Part shown: piece by piece, positions 1 to 7,243 of the stretch | Numbering within the stretch: position 1 is the stretch's first letter | How the letters are laid out: the number at the start of each line of letters is the position of its first letter | Assembly (NCBI GenBank): GCA_046732795.1 | Contig: JBKPNV010000389.1 | Location: 1-16,780, forward strand | DNA length: 16,780 bases | From: Gp6-AA40 sp046732795 | GTDB taxonomy: Bacteria; Acidobacteriota; Vicinamibacteria; Vicinamibacterales; UBA2999 | Reading direction: 5' to 3' | Notes under the pieces: model-generated | Database searches by the model: none | Told to the model about the DNA's origin: nothing | The model's input: only the letters and a program-made list of their open reading frames with translations | Made by a program: the position numbers and the translations under genes

Positions 1-513
1 CTCCAGCCGTTGTCGATTTGCCAGCTCCGGCCTGCCCAAGGAACGCGACCGCTCCAGAGCGGATCATCACGGCGCTGGCGTGCAGAGGCACGATGCCACG
101 CAGCCGCATGACGAAACCGAGCACGGGCCCGAGCAGGTAGACGACGGCATCGTCGGATGTCAGGGGATCGCCCCAGTGGACCACGACGCGTGTTGCGTGC
201 TCGTTGATGAGGAACCCGGTTTCGTCGCGATACAGGACCGATGTGCTCCCGTCGATCCCGTCCACACACGGTCAGTTGTGATATGCCGTCCTCATGGCGT
301 TCCCGACTGATATATCGGATACGCGCCTCACCAGGTATTCCTCGATCCAAGGCGCGAGCAATCTCGATGGTGAGGTCGGCCGGTTTCGCATATCGGACGG
401 AGCGCAATCGAGGAAGTCGCACATCCGAGGCGATCGCGAGCCCGCAGGCTGTGTAGTGATATCTCTCGCGTCCATCTACACTGTCCCGTTCGGGGCGCCA
501 GCCTGCGCGTCAC
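1..513 (-). pseudogene. HprK-like serine kinase remnant, frameshifted and cut by the left edge
   Basis: Read on the minus strand in pieces, this resembles the HPr-kinase-like proteins found in lasso-peptide and related asparagine-synthase clusters. The N-terminal piece (about 480-250) contains YHYTACGLAIASDVRLPRL, the usual opening of the family. A second piece in another frame (about 270-1) contains TSVLYRDETGFLINEHATRV, then LLGPVLGFVMRLRG, then LHASAV, and ends in the P-loop GQAGAGKSTTAG at about 40-2. An in-frame stop at 272-274 separates the pieces, so at least one indel is needed. Another is needed near the start, because the only nearby start, GTG at 513, is in a third frame. The 3' part lies outside the window. 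The start would follow the asparagine synthase remnant by a few bases, the usual arrangement. Family assignment is from remembered motif patterns. A local assembly error is the alternative to true decay. Confidence 0.72.
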
Positions 514-520
514 ATCGCAA

Positions 521-1020
521 CTACATCGCCAGGCTGATTGCGGACCATGCGCTGAGAGTTTCGTTCGTCAAAAGGGACTCACCCTTCACCATCGCGCGGA
601 ACTTGCGGAGATCCACGACACTCTCCATCTCCGATGTTCGTCTCGAGAAGATCGAGGGCTCGTTGAGACGACCACTGGCCCGCCGCTCCCCAGGCGTTAC
701 CAACAAACGGCGTCTTCGATCGTACTCGAACCGCTTCAGGCAATCGGTCCCTCGTGGCCTCCCGCAGAATGTGTTTGTTCAAGCACCATGGAAAGGACGG
801 CAAACGGAGGACGAACGATGCCAGCCGCACGTCGAGAAAGGGTATCGCAGCTCGATCCGACGTCTGGTCGCGCCCGGGTCGAAACTCTCGAAGGTGGACG
901 TCCACCAGGGATCGGTGACTTCGTTTCGTGCAGCGCGCCGTGCAGTGCGAGTGCAGGAACCTTAGGTCCGTGACCCAGGAAGATTTATCGACCTCGACCG
1001 TCGCGAGCCTTAGGCAGAGG
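521..1020 (-). pseudogene. Asparagine synthase (lasso-cyclase type) C-terminal remnant
   Basis: Minus-strand pieces in three frames together match the C-terminal end of the glutamine-hydrolysing asparagine synthase family, the branch that acts as lasso-peptide cyclase. The pieces are KSSWVTDLRFLHSH (about 975-935), then DPWWTSTFESFDPG and RRIELRYP (about 915-845), then FLDVRLASFVLRLPSFPW with LNKHILREA and LPEAVRVRSKTPFVGNA (about 845-690), and finally SVVDLRKFRAM with LSAWSAISLAM before a TAG at 521-523. At the RYP/FLD junction the DNA is one base short of a continuous frame. The N-terminal glutaminase domain and the ATP-binding SGGxDS region are missing: the methyltransferase gene begins just upstream at 1036. 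So the gene is both truncated and frameshifted, and almost certainly non-functional. Confidence 0.75.
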
Positions 1021-1035
1021 CGTTCAGGAGTGCGG

Positions 1036-1719
1036 TCAGTCCTTGATGCAGGTGACGAGCGACCAGATTCGCGGGAAGCTCACCTTCTGGACCGAGATTG
1101 GTTTGAGCTGCGCTTGCGCGAGGAAGCCGGGAAGGTCGAGATCGGATTTGAACCCGATGTGGACGGTGAAGGGAGAGATCGCGCGCTCGAACTTTGCCAG
1201 CAGCGGGTTGGGGCTGCGGAAATGATTCAGGACGATGATCTTGCCACCGGGTCGGCAGACGCGCCGCATCTCGCCGACGACTTGAACCGGGTCGGGTACG
1301 ACGCTGATCACGTACGGCGCGTACACGACGTCAAAGGAATTGTCGGGGAAGGAGAGATTCGCGGCGTTCATCTCCATCAGACTCACGTTGCGCAGGCCCT
1401 TGCGCTCGACGCGCTCGCGCGCCTTCTCGAGCATCTTCGCCGAGAAGTCGATGCCGGTGACGTGACAGGAGCGAGGATACAGCGGCGCGTTGATGCCAGT
1501 GCCGATGCCGACTTCGAGGATGCGATCGCCCGATTTGAGTCCCATCCCTTCGAGCGCGACGAGCCGCCCGGGATGAAGAGCCGGGCCGAATGTCAGGTCG
1601 TAGACGTTGGCGAGTTTCTCGTAGACCGATTCAACGAAGTCGTTCTCGACGGCCGTCACCGACAACGAACGGGAGGCAGCGTCGGGCTGAAACTCGTTAT
1701 CGCGCTCGAACAGGGCCAT
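1036..1719 (-). CDS. Class I SAM-dependent methyltransferase, PmtA/UbiE-like
   Basis: This 227-residue cytoplasmic methyltransferase has a Rossmann SAM-binding core. Motif I is LEVGIGTGI at about 68-76 and the acidic residue binding the SAM ribose is Asp91 in TGIDFS. Later come FPDNSFDVVYAPYV and the post-II segment VCRPGGKIIVLNHF. The run VYDLTFGPALHPGR before motif I, and the ending PRIWSLVTC, recall Rhodobacter-type phosphatidylethanolamine N-methyltransferases (PmtA). A phospholipid substrate is therefore the best guess, but a quinone or another small molecule cannot be excluded. I chose ATG at 1719 because GAGGAG lies six bases upstream. A longer in-frame TTG at 1773 adds 18 poorly conserved-looking residues and has no obvious ribosome binding site. 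The gene stands alone, with pseudogenes downstream and about 230 bp of leader upstream. Confidence 0.85.
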   Translation of the reverse strand: MALFERDNEFQPDAASRSLSVTAVENDFVESVYEKLANVYDLTFGPALHPGRLVALEGMGLKSGDRILEVGIGTGINAPLYPRSCHVTGIDFSAKMLEKARERVERKGLRNVSLMEMNAANLSFPDNSFDVVYAPYVISVVPDPVQVVGEMRRVCRPGGKIIVLNHFRSPNPLLAKFERAISPFTVHIGFKSDLDLPGFLAQAQLKPISVQKVSFPRIWSLVTCIKD

Positions 1720-1739
1720 CAGCGGCTCCTCACATGTGG

Positions 1740-1754
1740 GCCCGGCGTCCGGGC
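1740..1754 (-). other. Small GC hairpin in the methyltransferase leader
   Basis: The stem GCCCGG/CCGGGC has six perfect pairs around a 3-base loop. It lies about 20 bases before the methyltransferase start codon and directly upstream of its GAGGAG. It could affect translation of the leader. No U-tract follows, so it is not a typical terminator. Confidence 0.4.
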
Positions 1755-1868
1755 CTCGATCCTGGTTCGACAAGCGGCTCGGCTATCTCAACCGTAGCCC
1801 GCAACCTGTTCGACTCACTCAACTTCCGGCACGACACGCGACAGGACACGCGAGGACTGCCGTTCGGC

Positions 1869-1897
1869 ACTATACAAGGCCTTCCCGATCCCGACAA
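1869..1897 (-). promoter_or_regulatory. Putative sigma-70-like promoter for the methyltransferase gene
   Basis: On the minus strand, TTGTCG (1897-1892) and TATAGT (1874-1869) are separated by exactly 17 bases. They match the -35 and -10 consensus at 4 of 6 and 5 of 6 positions. It would give a leader of about 140 bases before the ATG at 1719. The stretch 1720-1949 holds no gene otherwise. In GC-rich DNA a match like this can arise by chance. Confidence 0.4.
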
Positions 1898-1949
1898 GCA
1901 CTGTTTACAAAAGCGCACATGCCGCGAAGGTGTCCATGCGGTCTTGCCA

Positions 1950-3800
1950 TCACCCCAGCGCATCGAGCAGGGCGAGGCCCAGGTCGAAACGGCTCGGCGG
2001 AGGGATCACGTTGACCCCGTGCACAGTGGTCCTAAGCGCAGCGGTGATCTCAGCTGAGATCGCGACACCCTCATCAGCTGCAGCCTCCGCGCTGGACGCC
2101 CGTCTCATACGATCCAGCATCGCTGGCGGAACGTGTACGCCTGGAACCTCATTCGCCAGATATTCGGCATCGAGCACGTTCTCGAAAGGCCGCAGGCTCA
2201 GCACAATCGGCAGGCGTGCTTCCTCGAGTCGGCGATGCAGGCGCTCGAATGCCGCAACGTCGAACACCGGCCTCGTGATCACGTAATCAGCACCGGCGTC
2301 GGCTTTCCACTCGAACCGACGAATCTCCTCATTGAGATCCTCAGCCCCGGGATTCACGGTGACGCCGATGTGGAATTGGGTCGCCGTACCAATCGTCTGG
2401 CCGCCGACGTCAAGCCCCTGATTGAGCCGGCAGACGGCGTTCACGAGACCGATCGAATCGACATCGACGACGGCGGTAGCGTCCGGGTAGTCACCAATCG
2501 GGCGAACGTCGCCGGTGACCGCGAGCAGGTTCCGTACGCCCATCGCGTAGGCGCCGAGCAACTCGGACTGAATACCGATCAGCGGCTTGTCACGGGACGA
2601 AAACTGCAGCACGACATCCATGCCCGTCTGTTGCTGAATCAAGACCGCCAACGAGAGGGCGCTCAGGCGCGGGCCGGTCACTCCATCGAGCACATGGACG
2701 GCGTCGACGCCACGAGCACGCAGCTGAAGAGACCGGTCAATTGCGGACCTCGTCTGGTGACCTCGCGGCGGCACCATTTCGATCAAACGAACCCAACGGC
2801 GGCTCGCGAAGGCGCGACTGAGCGCAGACTGCTCCGACGAATTCGGCAGCGTCTCCACAAGCGACGATGAGGGCGTGCGCGCCTCGACCGGACCGGTCTT
2901 CTGCGCCGCCGTCCGATGTGGCGCCTGCAGTCCAACTTTCGACAACGCACCTTTGATTTGCGAAATGTGGTCAGGTGTCGTCCCACAGCACCCGCCAACG
3001 AGACGCACCCGGCGCTCGACGAAACGGCGAGCGTAAGACGCCATGTACTCGGGTGACGTCAGATAAATCGTCCGTCCTTCGATATCTCGAGGACGGCCGG
3101 CATTGGGTTGCGCAGACAGACTTGCCCCCGTTGACGCGGTCATTCGCTCGAGCGTTTCCAGCATGTGCGCTGGGCCAATGCTGCAGTTGAGACCGATTAC
3201 GTGAGCACGCGACTCGTGCAGGGCCGGTGCAAACTGCTCCGGCGGCGTGCCGTCCAGCGTGTTGCCATCCTCCTCGATGGTCATCTGGGCCACGATCGGC
3301 AGCGCACACACGCTGCGAACCGCTGCAATCGCCGCGCGGATCTCATTCAGGTCGCGAAATGTCTCGAGGATGAAGAGATCGACGCCCCCGTCGAGCAGCG
3401 CCTGTGCCTGTTCGCGAAAGTAGGTCTGCGCCTCGTCTTGTCCCATTCGGCCCCATGGCTCGATGCGCAAGCCGAGCGGTCCGATCGCGCCGGCGACATA
3501 GGCTGACAGGCCGGCGGCCTGTCGAGCCAGGCGCGCGCCGGCTTCGTTGATCTCCCGCACTCGATCGGCGAGACCAAAGCCGCGAAGCTTGACGAGGTTG
3601 GCTCCGAACGTGTTTGTTTCGAGAACGTCGGCACCAGCGTGCGCGTAGGCGCGATGCACCGCCAGCACACGCGCTGGATCGCTCAGGTTCAGGGAATCGA
3701 AGGAGCGATTGATGAACACCCCTTGCGCGTAGAGCATCGTCCCCATCGCGCCGTCGCAGACGAGGACGCGCGCATCGAGCGCTTCCAGAAAAGGCTGCAC
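1950..3800 (-). CDS. Bifunctional homocysteine S-methyltransferase / methylenetetrahydrofolate reductase
   Basis: This 616-residue fusion resembles Bacillus YitJ in length and order. Residues 1-290 form the homocysteine S-methyltransferase domain: DGAMGTML at 16-23, GLNCSIGP (Cys206) and VGGCCGTTP (Cys271, Cys272). Those three cysteines are the expected zinc ligands. A linker of about 40 residues leads to the MTHFR flavoprotein domain (about 335-612). There RLIEMVPPRG carries the catalytic Glu341, followed by LLAVTGDVRP and YVITRPVFD. The domains interconvert 5,10-methylene-THF and 5-methyl-THF and move a methyl group to homocysteine to make methionine. Translation starts at a GTG (3800), 38 bases after the stop of the upstream NuoI-type gene, so the two are probably co-transcribed. 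No S-box or SAM riboswitch was seen ahead of it. A role in recycling the methyl-THF of the LigM-like enzyme is inference. Confidence 0.93.
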   Translation of the reverse strand: MQPFLEALDARVLVCDGAMGTMLYAQGVFINRSFDSLNLSDPARVLAVHRAYAHAGADVLETNTFGANLVKLRGFGLADRVREINEAGARLARQAAGLSAYVAGAIGPLGLRIEPWGRMGQDEAQTYFREQAQALLDGGVDLFILETFRDLNEIRAAIAAVRSVCALPIVAQMTIEEDGNTLDGTPPEQFAPALHESRAHVIGLNCSIGPAHMLETLERMTASTGASLSAQPNAGRPRDIEGRTIYLTSPEYMASYARRFVERRVRLVGGCCGTTPDHISQIKGALSKVGLQAPHRTAAQKTGPVEARTPSSSLVETLPNSSEQSALSRAFASRRWVRLIEMVPPRGHQTRSAIDRSLQLRARGVDAVHVLDGVTGPRLSALSLAVLIQQQTGMDVVLQFSSRDKPLIGIQSELLGAYAMGVRNLLAVTGDVRPIGDYPDATAVVDVDSIGLVNAVCRLNQGLDVGGQTIGTATQFHIGVTVNPGAEDLNEEIRRFEWKADAGADYVITRPVFDVAAFERLHRRLEEARLPIVLSLRPFENVLDAEYLANEVPGVHVPPAMLDRMRRASSAEAAADEGVAISAEITAALRTTVHGVNVIPPPSRFDLGLALLDALG

Positions 3801-3838
3801 TGTCGTTCAGCGCGACGCACGCGAACGCGCCTGCGTCT

Positions 3839-4282
3839 TCAGGCGCTCACGGCCGATTTGGCGCCCGCGGGCGGCGCGACGAGGAGGTCGGCCTTGTCCC
3901 ACACGAAGTCGTCCTTGCTGTACACGGCCAGCTCGTAATCTTTTCCCATGAAGATGGCTGACACCGGGCAGGCTTCCTCGCACATACCGCAAAAGATGCA
4001 GCGGGTCTTGTGAATCTGATACACGCTCGCATACCGCGGACCGGCGAGGACGCTGCCATCGTTCTCGGCCGCTTCGAGATAAATCGCATCGGCCGGGCAC
4101 GCGACCGAGCACAAGCCGCAGGCTACGCACTTTTCCAGGCCGTTTTCGTCCCGCATCAGCACCTGCTTGCCACGGTACTTCGGGAATACAGGAACCTTCT
4201 GATACGGGTAGTTGACCGTTACCGGCTTCTGGAACATGTGCCGGGCGGTGAGCAGGAAACCCTTGATGAGGGGACCGATCAT
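3839..4282 (-). CDS. nuoI: NuoI-type 2[4Fe-4S] ferredoxin subunit of complex I
   Basis: This 147-residue protein has two complete CxxCxxCxxxCP motifs: Cys52, 55, 58 and 62, and Cys95, 98, 101 and 105. They bind the two tetranuclear clusters (N6a and N6b) that carry electrons toward quinone in NADH:quinone oxidoreductase. The N-terminus KGFLLTARHMF and the C-terminal ELAVYSKDDFVWDK are typical of NuoI rather than of free ferredoxins. No other nuo subunit is in the window, so it belongs to a complex whose other genes lie elsewhere, or is a second copy. The ATG at 4282 has GAGGG directly against it, which is too close for a normal ribosome binding site, so the start is not certain. It is followed by the MetF fusion gene on the same strand. 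Confidence 0.9.
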   Translation of the reverse strand: MIGPLIKGFLLTARHMFQKPVTVNYPYQKVPVFPKYRGKQVLMRDENGLEKCVACGLCSVACPADAIYLEAAENDGSVLAGPRYASVYQIHKTRCIFCGMCEEACPVSAIFMGKDYELAVYSKDDFVWDKADLLVAPPAGAKSAVSA

Positions 4283-4302
4283 CCCTCAATCATAACTTCG
4301 AC

Positions 4303-4386
4303 AACTCCCAACTCCCAACTTCCAAGACCCGAAACAACACCAACTTTCGAAGTCCGGCAAACGCTAGTTGTTGGGAGTAGGGAGTT
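4303..4386. repeat. Heptamer-based inverted repeat between divergent genes
   Basis: The left arm at 4303-4319 is two copies of AACTCCC plus AAC. The right arm at 4370-4386 is its reverse complement with one mismatch (16 of 17), across a 50-base spacer. It fills the gap between the nuoI start (4282) and the histidine kinase start, so it could be a shared regulatory site or a long hairpin in the leader. It resembles the GGGACTC heptamer repeat at 8104-8155. Confidence 0.65.
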
Positions 4387-4400
4387 TGTACAATGCCTCC

Positions 4401-5714
4401 GTGGAGCACCGCATCCTGACGCCCGAGCAGTTCCTGTTGACGCTGCTCGTCCGGTTGGCGGCCATCGCCGTGCTGGCGACAATGCTGGCGCGATTTCATC
4501 GGTTTCGCCGCATCCTCATCTTCGAACGGCGCGGGTGGGTTGATCGGCTGGTCTTCACCCTGTCGATCGGCATGCCGCTGATGGCAGGCGTCACCAGTCG
4601 CGTGATCCTGAAGTACGACGCCGCAGACCTGACGCTCGAGGGAGCGTTTCTCGCGGGGCTCCTGGCGGGCCCGTATACGGGTGCGCTGGTTGGTCTGCTT
4701 GCCGCGACACCGGCACTTATCGCGAACGAGTTCATCGCTCTCCCCTTCGCCGTCGGCTGCGGTTTTGCCGGCGGCGGACTGCGCGAGGCGTGTCCGAAGG
4801 AAGAGATCTGGCAGTTCACTCCCTTCGTCGTCATCGACCTGCGCAAGCACCTGTGGAAGATGGTTCGCAATCTCGAGCCCAACTGGCAGCTTGCGCTTTT
4901 GCTTTCCACCGTCGCGCTCGAACTGCTGCGGCAGGCGCTCGGTGCCCGTTTCGGCGCGGAGCGGCTCTTCTACCTCGGGTCGCCATCGCCGTGGATGACT
5001 CTCGTCGTGGTACTCGTGACAGTGGTGGGAGTGGCGACACCGATCAAAATCTGGAACTCGGCGCGCATCGAGCATCGATTGCAGGAGCAGGAGCAGTTGC
5101 TGCTCGCCGCGAAGATCGAAGCGCTCAAGAGTCAGATCAATCCGCACTTTCTCTTCAACACGCTGACATCGATTTCTTCGCTCATCCGATCGCAGCCTGA
5201 CACGGCCCGGACTCTGATCGTCAAGCTCTCGGCGCTGCTGCGCCGGCTGATGCGCAGCCATCAGCACTTCGTGACGCTGCGCGAAGAGCTCGAGTCGATT
5301 GACGAATACCTGGACATCGAAGTCATTCGCTTCGGGCCCAAGCTTCGCGTCCGAAAGGACATCAACCCGGACACGCTCGACATCGTGGTACCGAGCATGC
5401 TCCTGCAGCCACTCGTGGAGAACTGCATCAAGCATGGATTCGCGAGGAAGGTCGGCCCCGGCGTGATCACCATTCGAAGCCGGCGCGAAAACAGCCGCGC
5501 GATTATCGAAGTCGAAGACGACGGGATGGGCTTCATGCTCGAGCGACTGGATCAGCCAATGTCGAGTGGCATTGGCCTGGCGAACGTTCGCGAGCGCCTG
5601 GCGGTGATCTACGGCGAGCACTACCAGTTTCAACTGACGAGCGAGCCGGGGCGTGGTACGAGCGCCCGCATCGAAATTCCGGAGCTGGCAGCCGTGCAGC
5701 AAATCACGGCATGA
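4401..5714 (+). CDS. LytS-type sensor histidine kinase with N-terminal membrane domain
   Basis: A membrane histidine kinase of about 437 residues. Its N-terminal half has several hydrophobic segments, including GPYTGALVGLLAATPALIAN, and looks like the 5TM-Lyt sensor domain. The C-terminal half is a His_kinase domain. The phospho-acceptor is the His of SQINPHFLFNTL (residue 249 from the GTG start). The ATP-binding lid has LLQPLVENCIKHG (N box), VEDDGMGF and GIGLANVRERL (G boxes). A LytTR response regulator follows in the same direction, so the two form a two-component system; the signal is unknown. The start is unclear: GTG at 4401 is preferred because conserved-looking sequence begins there, but in-frame TTG codons at 4368, 4371 and 4386 are possible and none has a well-spaced ribosome binding site. 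The CDS is followed by a perfect palindrome. Confidence 0.9.
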   Translation: MEHRILTPEQFLLTLLVRLAAIAVLATMLARFHRFRRILIFERRGWVDRLVFTLSIGMPLMAGVTSRVILKYDAADLTLEGAFLAGLLAGPYTGALVGLLAATPALIANEFIALPFAVGCGFAGGGLREACPKEEIWQFTPFVVIDLRKHLWKMVRNLEPNWQLALLLSTVALELLRQALGARFGAERLFYLGSPSPWMTLVVVLVTVVGVATPIKIWNSARIEHRLQEQEQLLLAAKIEALKSQINPHFLFNTLTSISSLIRSQPDTARTLIVKLSALLRRLMRSHQHFVTLREELESIDEYLDIEVIRFGPKLRVRKDINPDTLDIVVPSMLLQPLVENCIKHGFARKVGPGVITIRSRRENSRAIIEVEDDGMGFMLERLDQPMSSGIGLANVRERLAVIYGEHYQFQLTSEPGRGTSARIEIPELAAVQQITA

Positions 5715-5717
5715 GTG

Positions 5718-5763
5718 GGGTCAGACCCCTTCACATGTGAAAGCGTGTGAAGGGGTCTGACCC
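5718..5763. repeat. 18-bp perfect inverted repeat between kinase and regulator genes
   Basis: The left arm (5718-5735, GGGTCAGACCCCTTCACA) and right arm (5746-5763) are perfect reverse complements around a 10-base loop. It begins four bases after the kinase stop and ends 14 bases before the regulator ATG. Each arm also contains the smaller palindrome GGGGTCAGACCCC or its partner. The form resembles a REP-type intergenic element. In the transcript it would make a strong hairpin that could attenuate or stabilise between the two genes. No T-run follows it. Confidence 0.85.
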
Positions 5764-5777
5764 TCTCGAGGAACAGC

Positions 5778-6566
5778 ATGAGAGTCCTTGTCGTCGACGA
5801 CGAACAGCTGGCGCGAGAGGAGCTCTGCTATCAGCTCGACCAGCTTGGCGATATCGAGATCGTCGGCCAGGCGGCAGACGGCCTGGAAGCCCTCGCCGCC
5901 GTCGAAAGACATGAGCCTGATTTGGTCTTCCTGGACATTCAGATGCCCGGTCTCGGCGGCTTCGAAGTCGCAAGGCGGCTCCTCGAAAAGGGCGACGAGC
6001 CGCCGGCGCTCGTTTTCGTGACGGCGTTCGACCAGCACGCGATCGAGGCGTTCGACGTGAACGCGGTGGACTACCTGCTCAAGCCGGTCGAATCGGGACG
6101 CCTCGAGCAGGCTCTTCAGCGTGCCCGAAAGCGGGTTGAAGCCGACCGCCAGAGCCCGAGCGGCTCGTTGCCGGTGAACGACCAGCTCGAGAAAATCGTC
6201 AAATTGATGACGAGCGGCAGGCAGATCCGGCGCGACCAGGTGGCAATTCGCGTCGGGGAACGGTTCATGCTCGTCCAGGCCGAGGAAATCATCTATGCCT
6301 CCCTGGCTGACGACTCGATTAACATAGTTACAGGGCAGGTAGCGGGAACGTCGAACTACCGGACCCTGGACGACCTGCAAGCGCGTCTGGACCCCGATAT
6401 CTTCTGGCGCGTGCACAGGTCGCATCTGGTGAACATCAATAAAATCAAGGAGATCGTCCCTTGGTTCAGCAGGAACTATATCCTTCGGATGAAAGACACG
6501 AAGGGAACGGAAATACCGGTGAGCCGCACTCAGACCAAGCGGCTCCGCGAATACTTGAAACTGTAG
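5778..6566 (+). CDS. LytR/AlgR-family response regulator (receiver plus LytTR)
   Basis: This 262-residue regulator has a CheY-like receiver at 1-120: acidic residues Asp7 and Asp8, phospho-acceptor Asp53 in VFLDIQMPG, Thr82 and Lys102 in YLLKPV. After a charged linker comes a LytTR DNA-binding domain at about 160-262 (RVGERFMLVQAEEIIYASLA, then FWRVHRSHLVNI and PVSRTQTKRL). LytTR regulators bind pairs of direct repeats ahead of target genes. The ATG at 5778 has GAGGA seven bases upstream. It pairs with the LytS-type kinase just before it. The last 106 bases of the gene also carry the probable start of the signal peptidase gene. Targets cannot be read from the window. Confidence 0.95.
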   Translation: MRVLVVDDEQLAREELCYQLDQLGDIEIVGQAADGLEALAAVERHEPDLVFLDIQMPGLGGFEVARRLLEKGDEPPALVFVTAFDQHAIEAFDVNAVDYLLKPVESGRLEQALQRARKRVEADRQSPSGSLPVNDQLEKIVKLMTSGRQIRRDQVAIRVGERFMLVQAEEIIYASLADDSINIVTGQVAGTSNYRTLDDLQARLDPDIFWRVHRSHLVNINKIKEIVPWFSRNYILRMKDTKGTEIPVSRTQTKRLREYLKL

Positions 6567-7222
6567 CCGAGCCGATCGAGCCGGGCAGCGCCCCGCCGCT
6601 CCTCGAAGCCGTTGCCGTCCCGATCGAGCCCGGCGCCGACGCGCATGCCGCTGCCCTGCACCTCGAGGTCGAGGACCCGCCCGCCGACGCGCTGTCGCAG
6701 CGACTCGGCGTGTGGCGAGACGAGCTCGTCGCGTGGTTCAAAACTCTCTTCTCCGCCGCCGTCTACGCCACACTGATCGTGACGTTCGGCTTCCAGGTCG
6801 CGCGTGTGGAGGGCCAGAGCATGGCTCCCACCCTCGCGGATCAAGACCGTCTCATCGTCAACAAGTTCGCCTATCGAATGGGCGCACCGCGGCGCGGCGA
6901 TATCGTGATGCTCTATTACCCGCTCAATCCGGATAAATCATTCGTCAAACGCGTTATCGCTGAAGAAGGCGACGAAGTTCGGATCGTCGACGGTCGCGTC
7001 TACGTGAACGACGTTCCGCTTCCCGACGATTTCGTGCCACCCGAGTATCGCAGCCACGACGACTTCGGCCCCAAGAGGGTCGACGATGGCTATTACTTCG
7101 TGATGGGCGATCACCGCAACAACAGCTCGGACAGCCGGCACTGGGGATTCGTGCCGAAGAAGTACATCATCGGCCGCGTGCAACTTCGCTGGTGGCCGAT
7201 TCCCAACGCGCGGGTCTTCTGA
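6461..7222 (+). CDS. lepB: Signal peptidase I
   Basis: A type I signal peptidase that removes signal peptides from exported proteins at the outer face of the inner membrane. Numbered from the TTG at 6461 (253 residues), one membrane anchor lies at about 96-113. The catalytic serine is Ser120 in VEGQSMAPTL and the general-base lysine is Lys163 in SFVKRVIAEEGDEV. Box E is MGDHRNNSSDSRHWGFV at about 215-231. No in-frame ATG precedes the membrane anchor. TTG at 6461 has AAGGAG eight bases upstream and overlaps the regulator gene by 106 bases. The only other reasonable start, GTG at 6710, would leave only a very short segment before the anchor. The added N-terminus is acidic, proline-rich and contains two imperfect copies of LETVAEPIEPG. 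The core assignment is firm and the start is not. Confidence 0.9.
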   Translation: MVQQELYPSDERHEGNGNTGEPHSDQAAPRILETVAEPIEPGSAPPLLEAVAVPIEPGADAHAAALHLEVEDPPADALSQRLGVWRDELVAWFKTLFSAAVYATLIVTFGFQVARVEGQSMAPTLADQDRLIVNKFAYRMGAPRRGDIVMLYYPLNPDKSFVKRVIAEEGDEVRIVDGRVYVNDVPLPDDFVPPEYRSHDDFGPKRVDDGYYFVMGDHRNNSSDSRHWGFVPKKYIIGRVQLRWWPIPNARVF

Positions 7223-7243
7223 CGGCGGCCCGCGCGGCCTCGT

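Noticed and set aside
294..965. A 223-codon plus-strand open frame across the left-edge region
   Set aside because: The minus strand shows asparagine synthase and HprK motifs in pieces, whereas this frame has no recognisable protein features.
928..1797. A 289-codon plus-strand open frame opposite the methyltransferase
   Set aside because: Biased composition and no motif, while the minus strand has an intact SAM-binding core and a good ribosome binding site.
3801..3838. A SAM or methionine riboswitch ahead of the homocysteine methyltransferase fusion
   Set aside because: Only 38 bases separate it from the upstream gene, too short for any known SAM riboswitch with an expression platform, and no such pattern was seen upstream of nuoI.
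4290..5702. A 470-codon open frame on the minus strand opposite the histidine kinase
   Set aside because: Its translation is rich in Arg, Gln, Asp and His with no recognisable domain. It is the antisense shadow of a gene whose H, N and G boxes are all clear.
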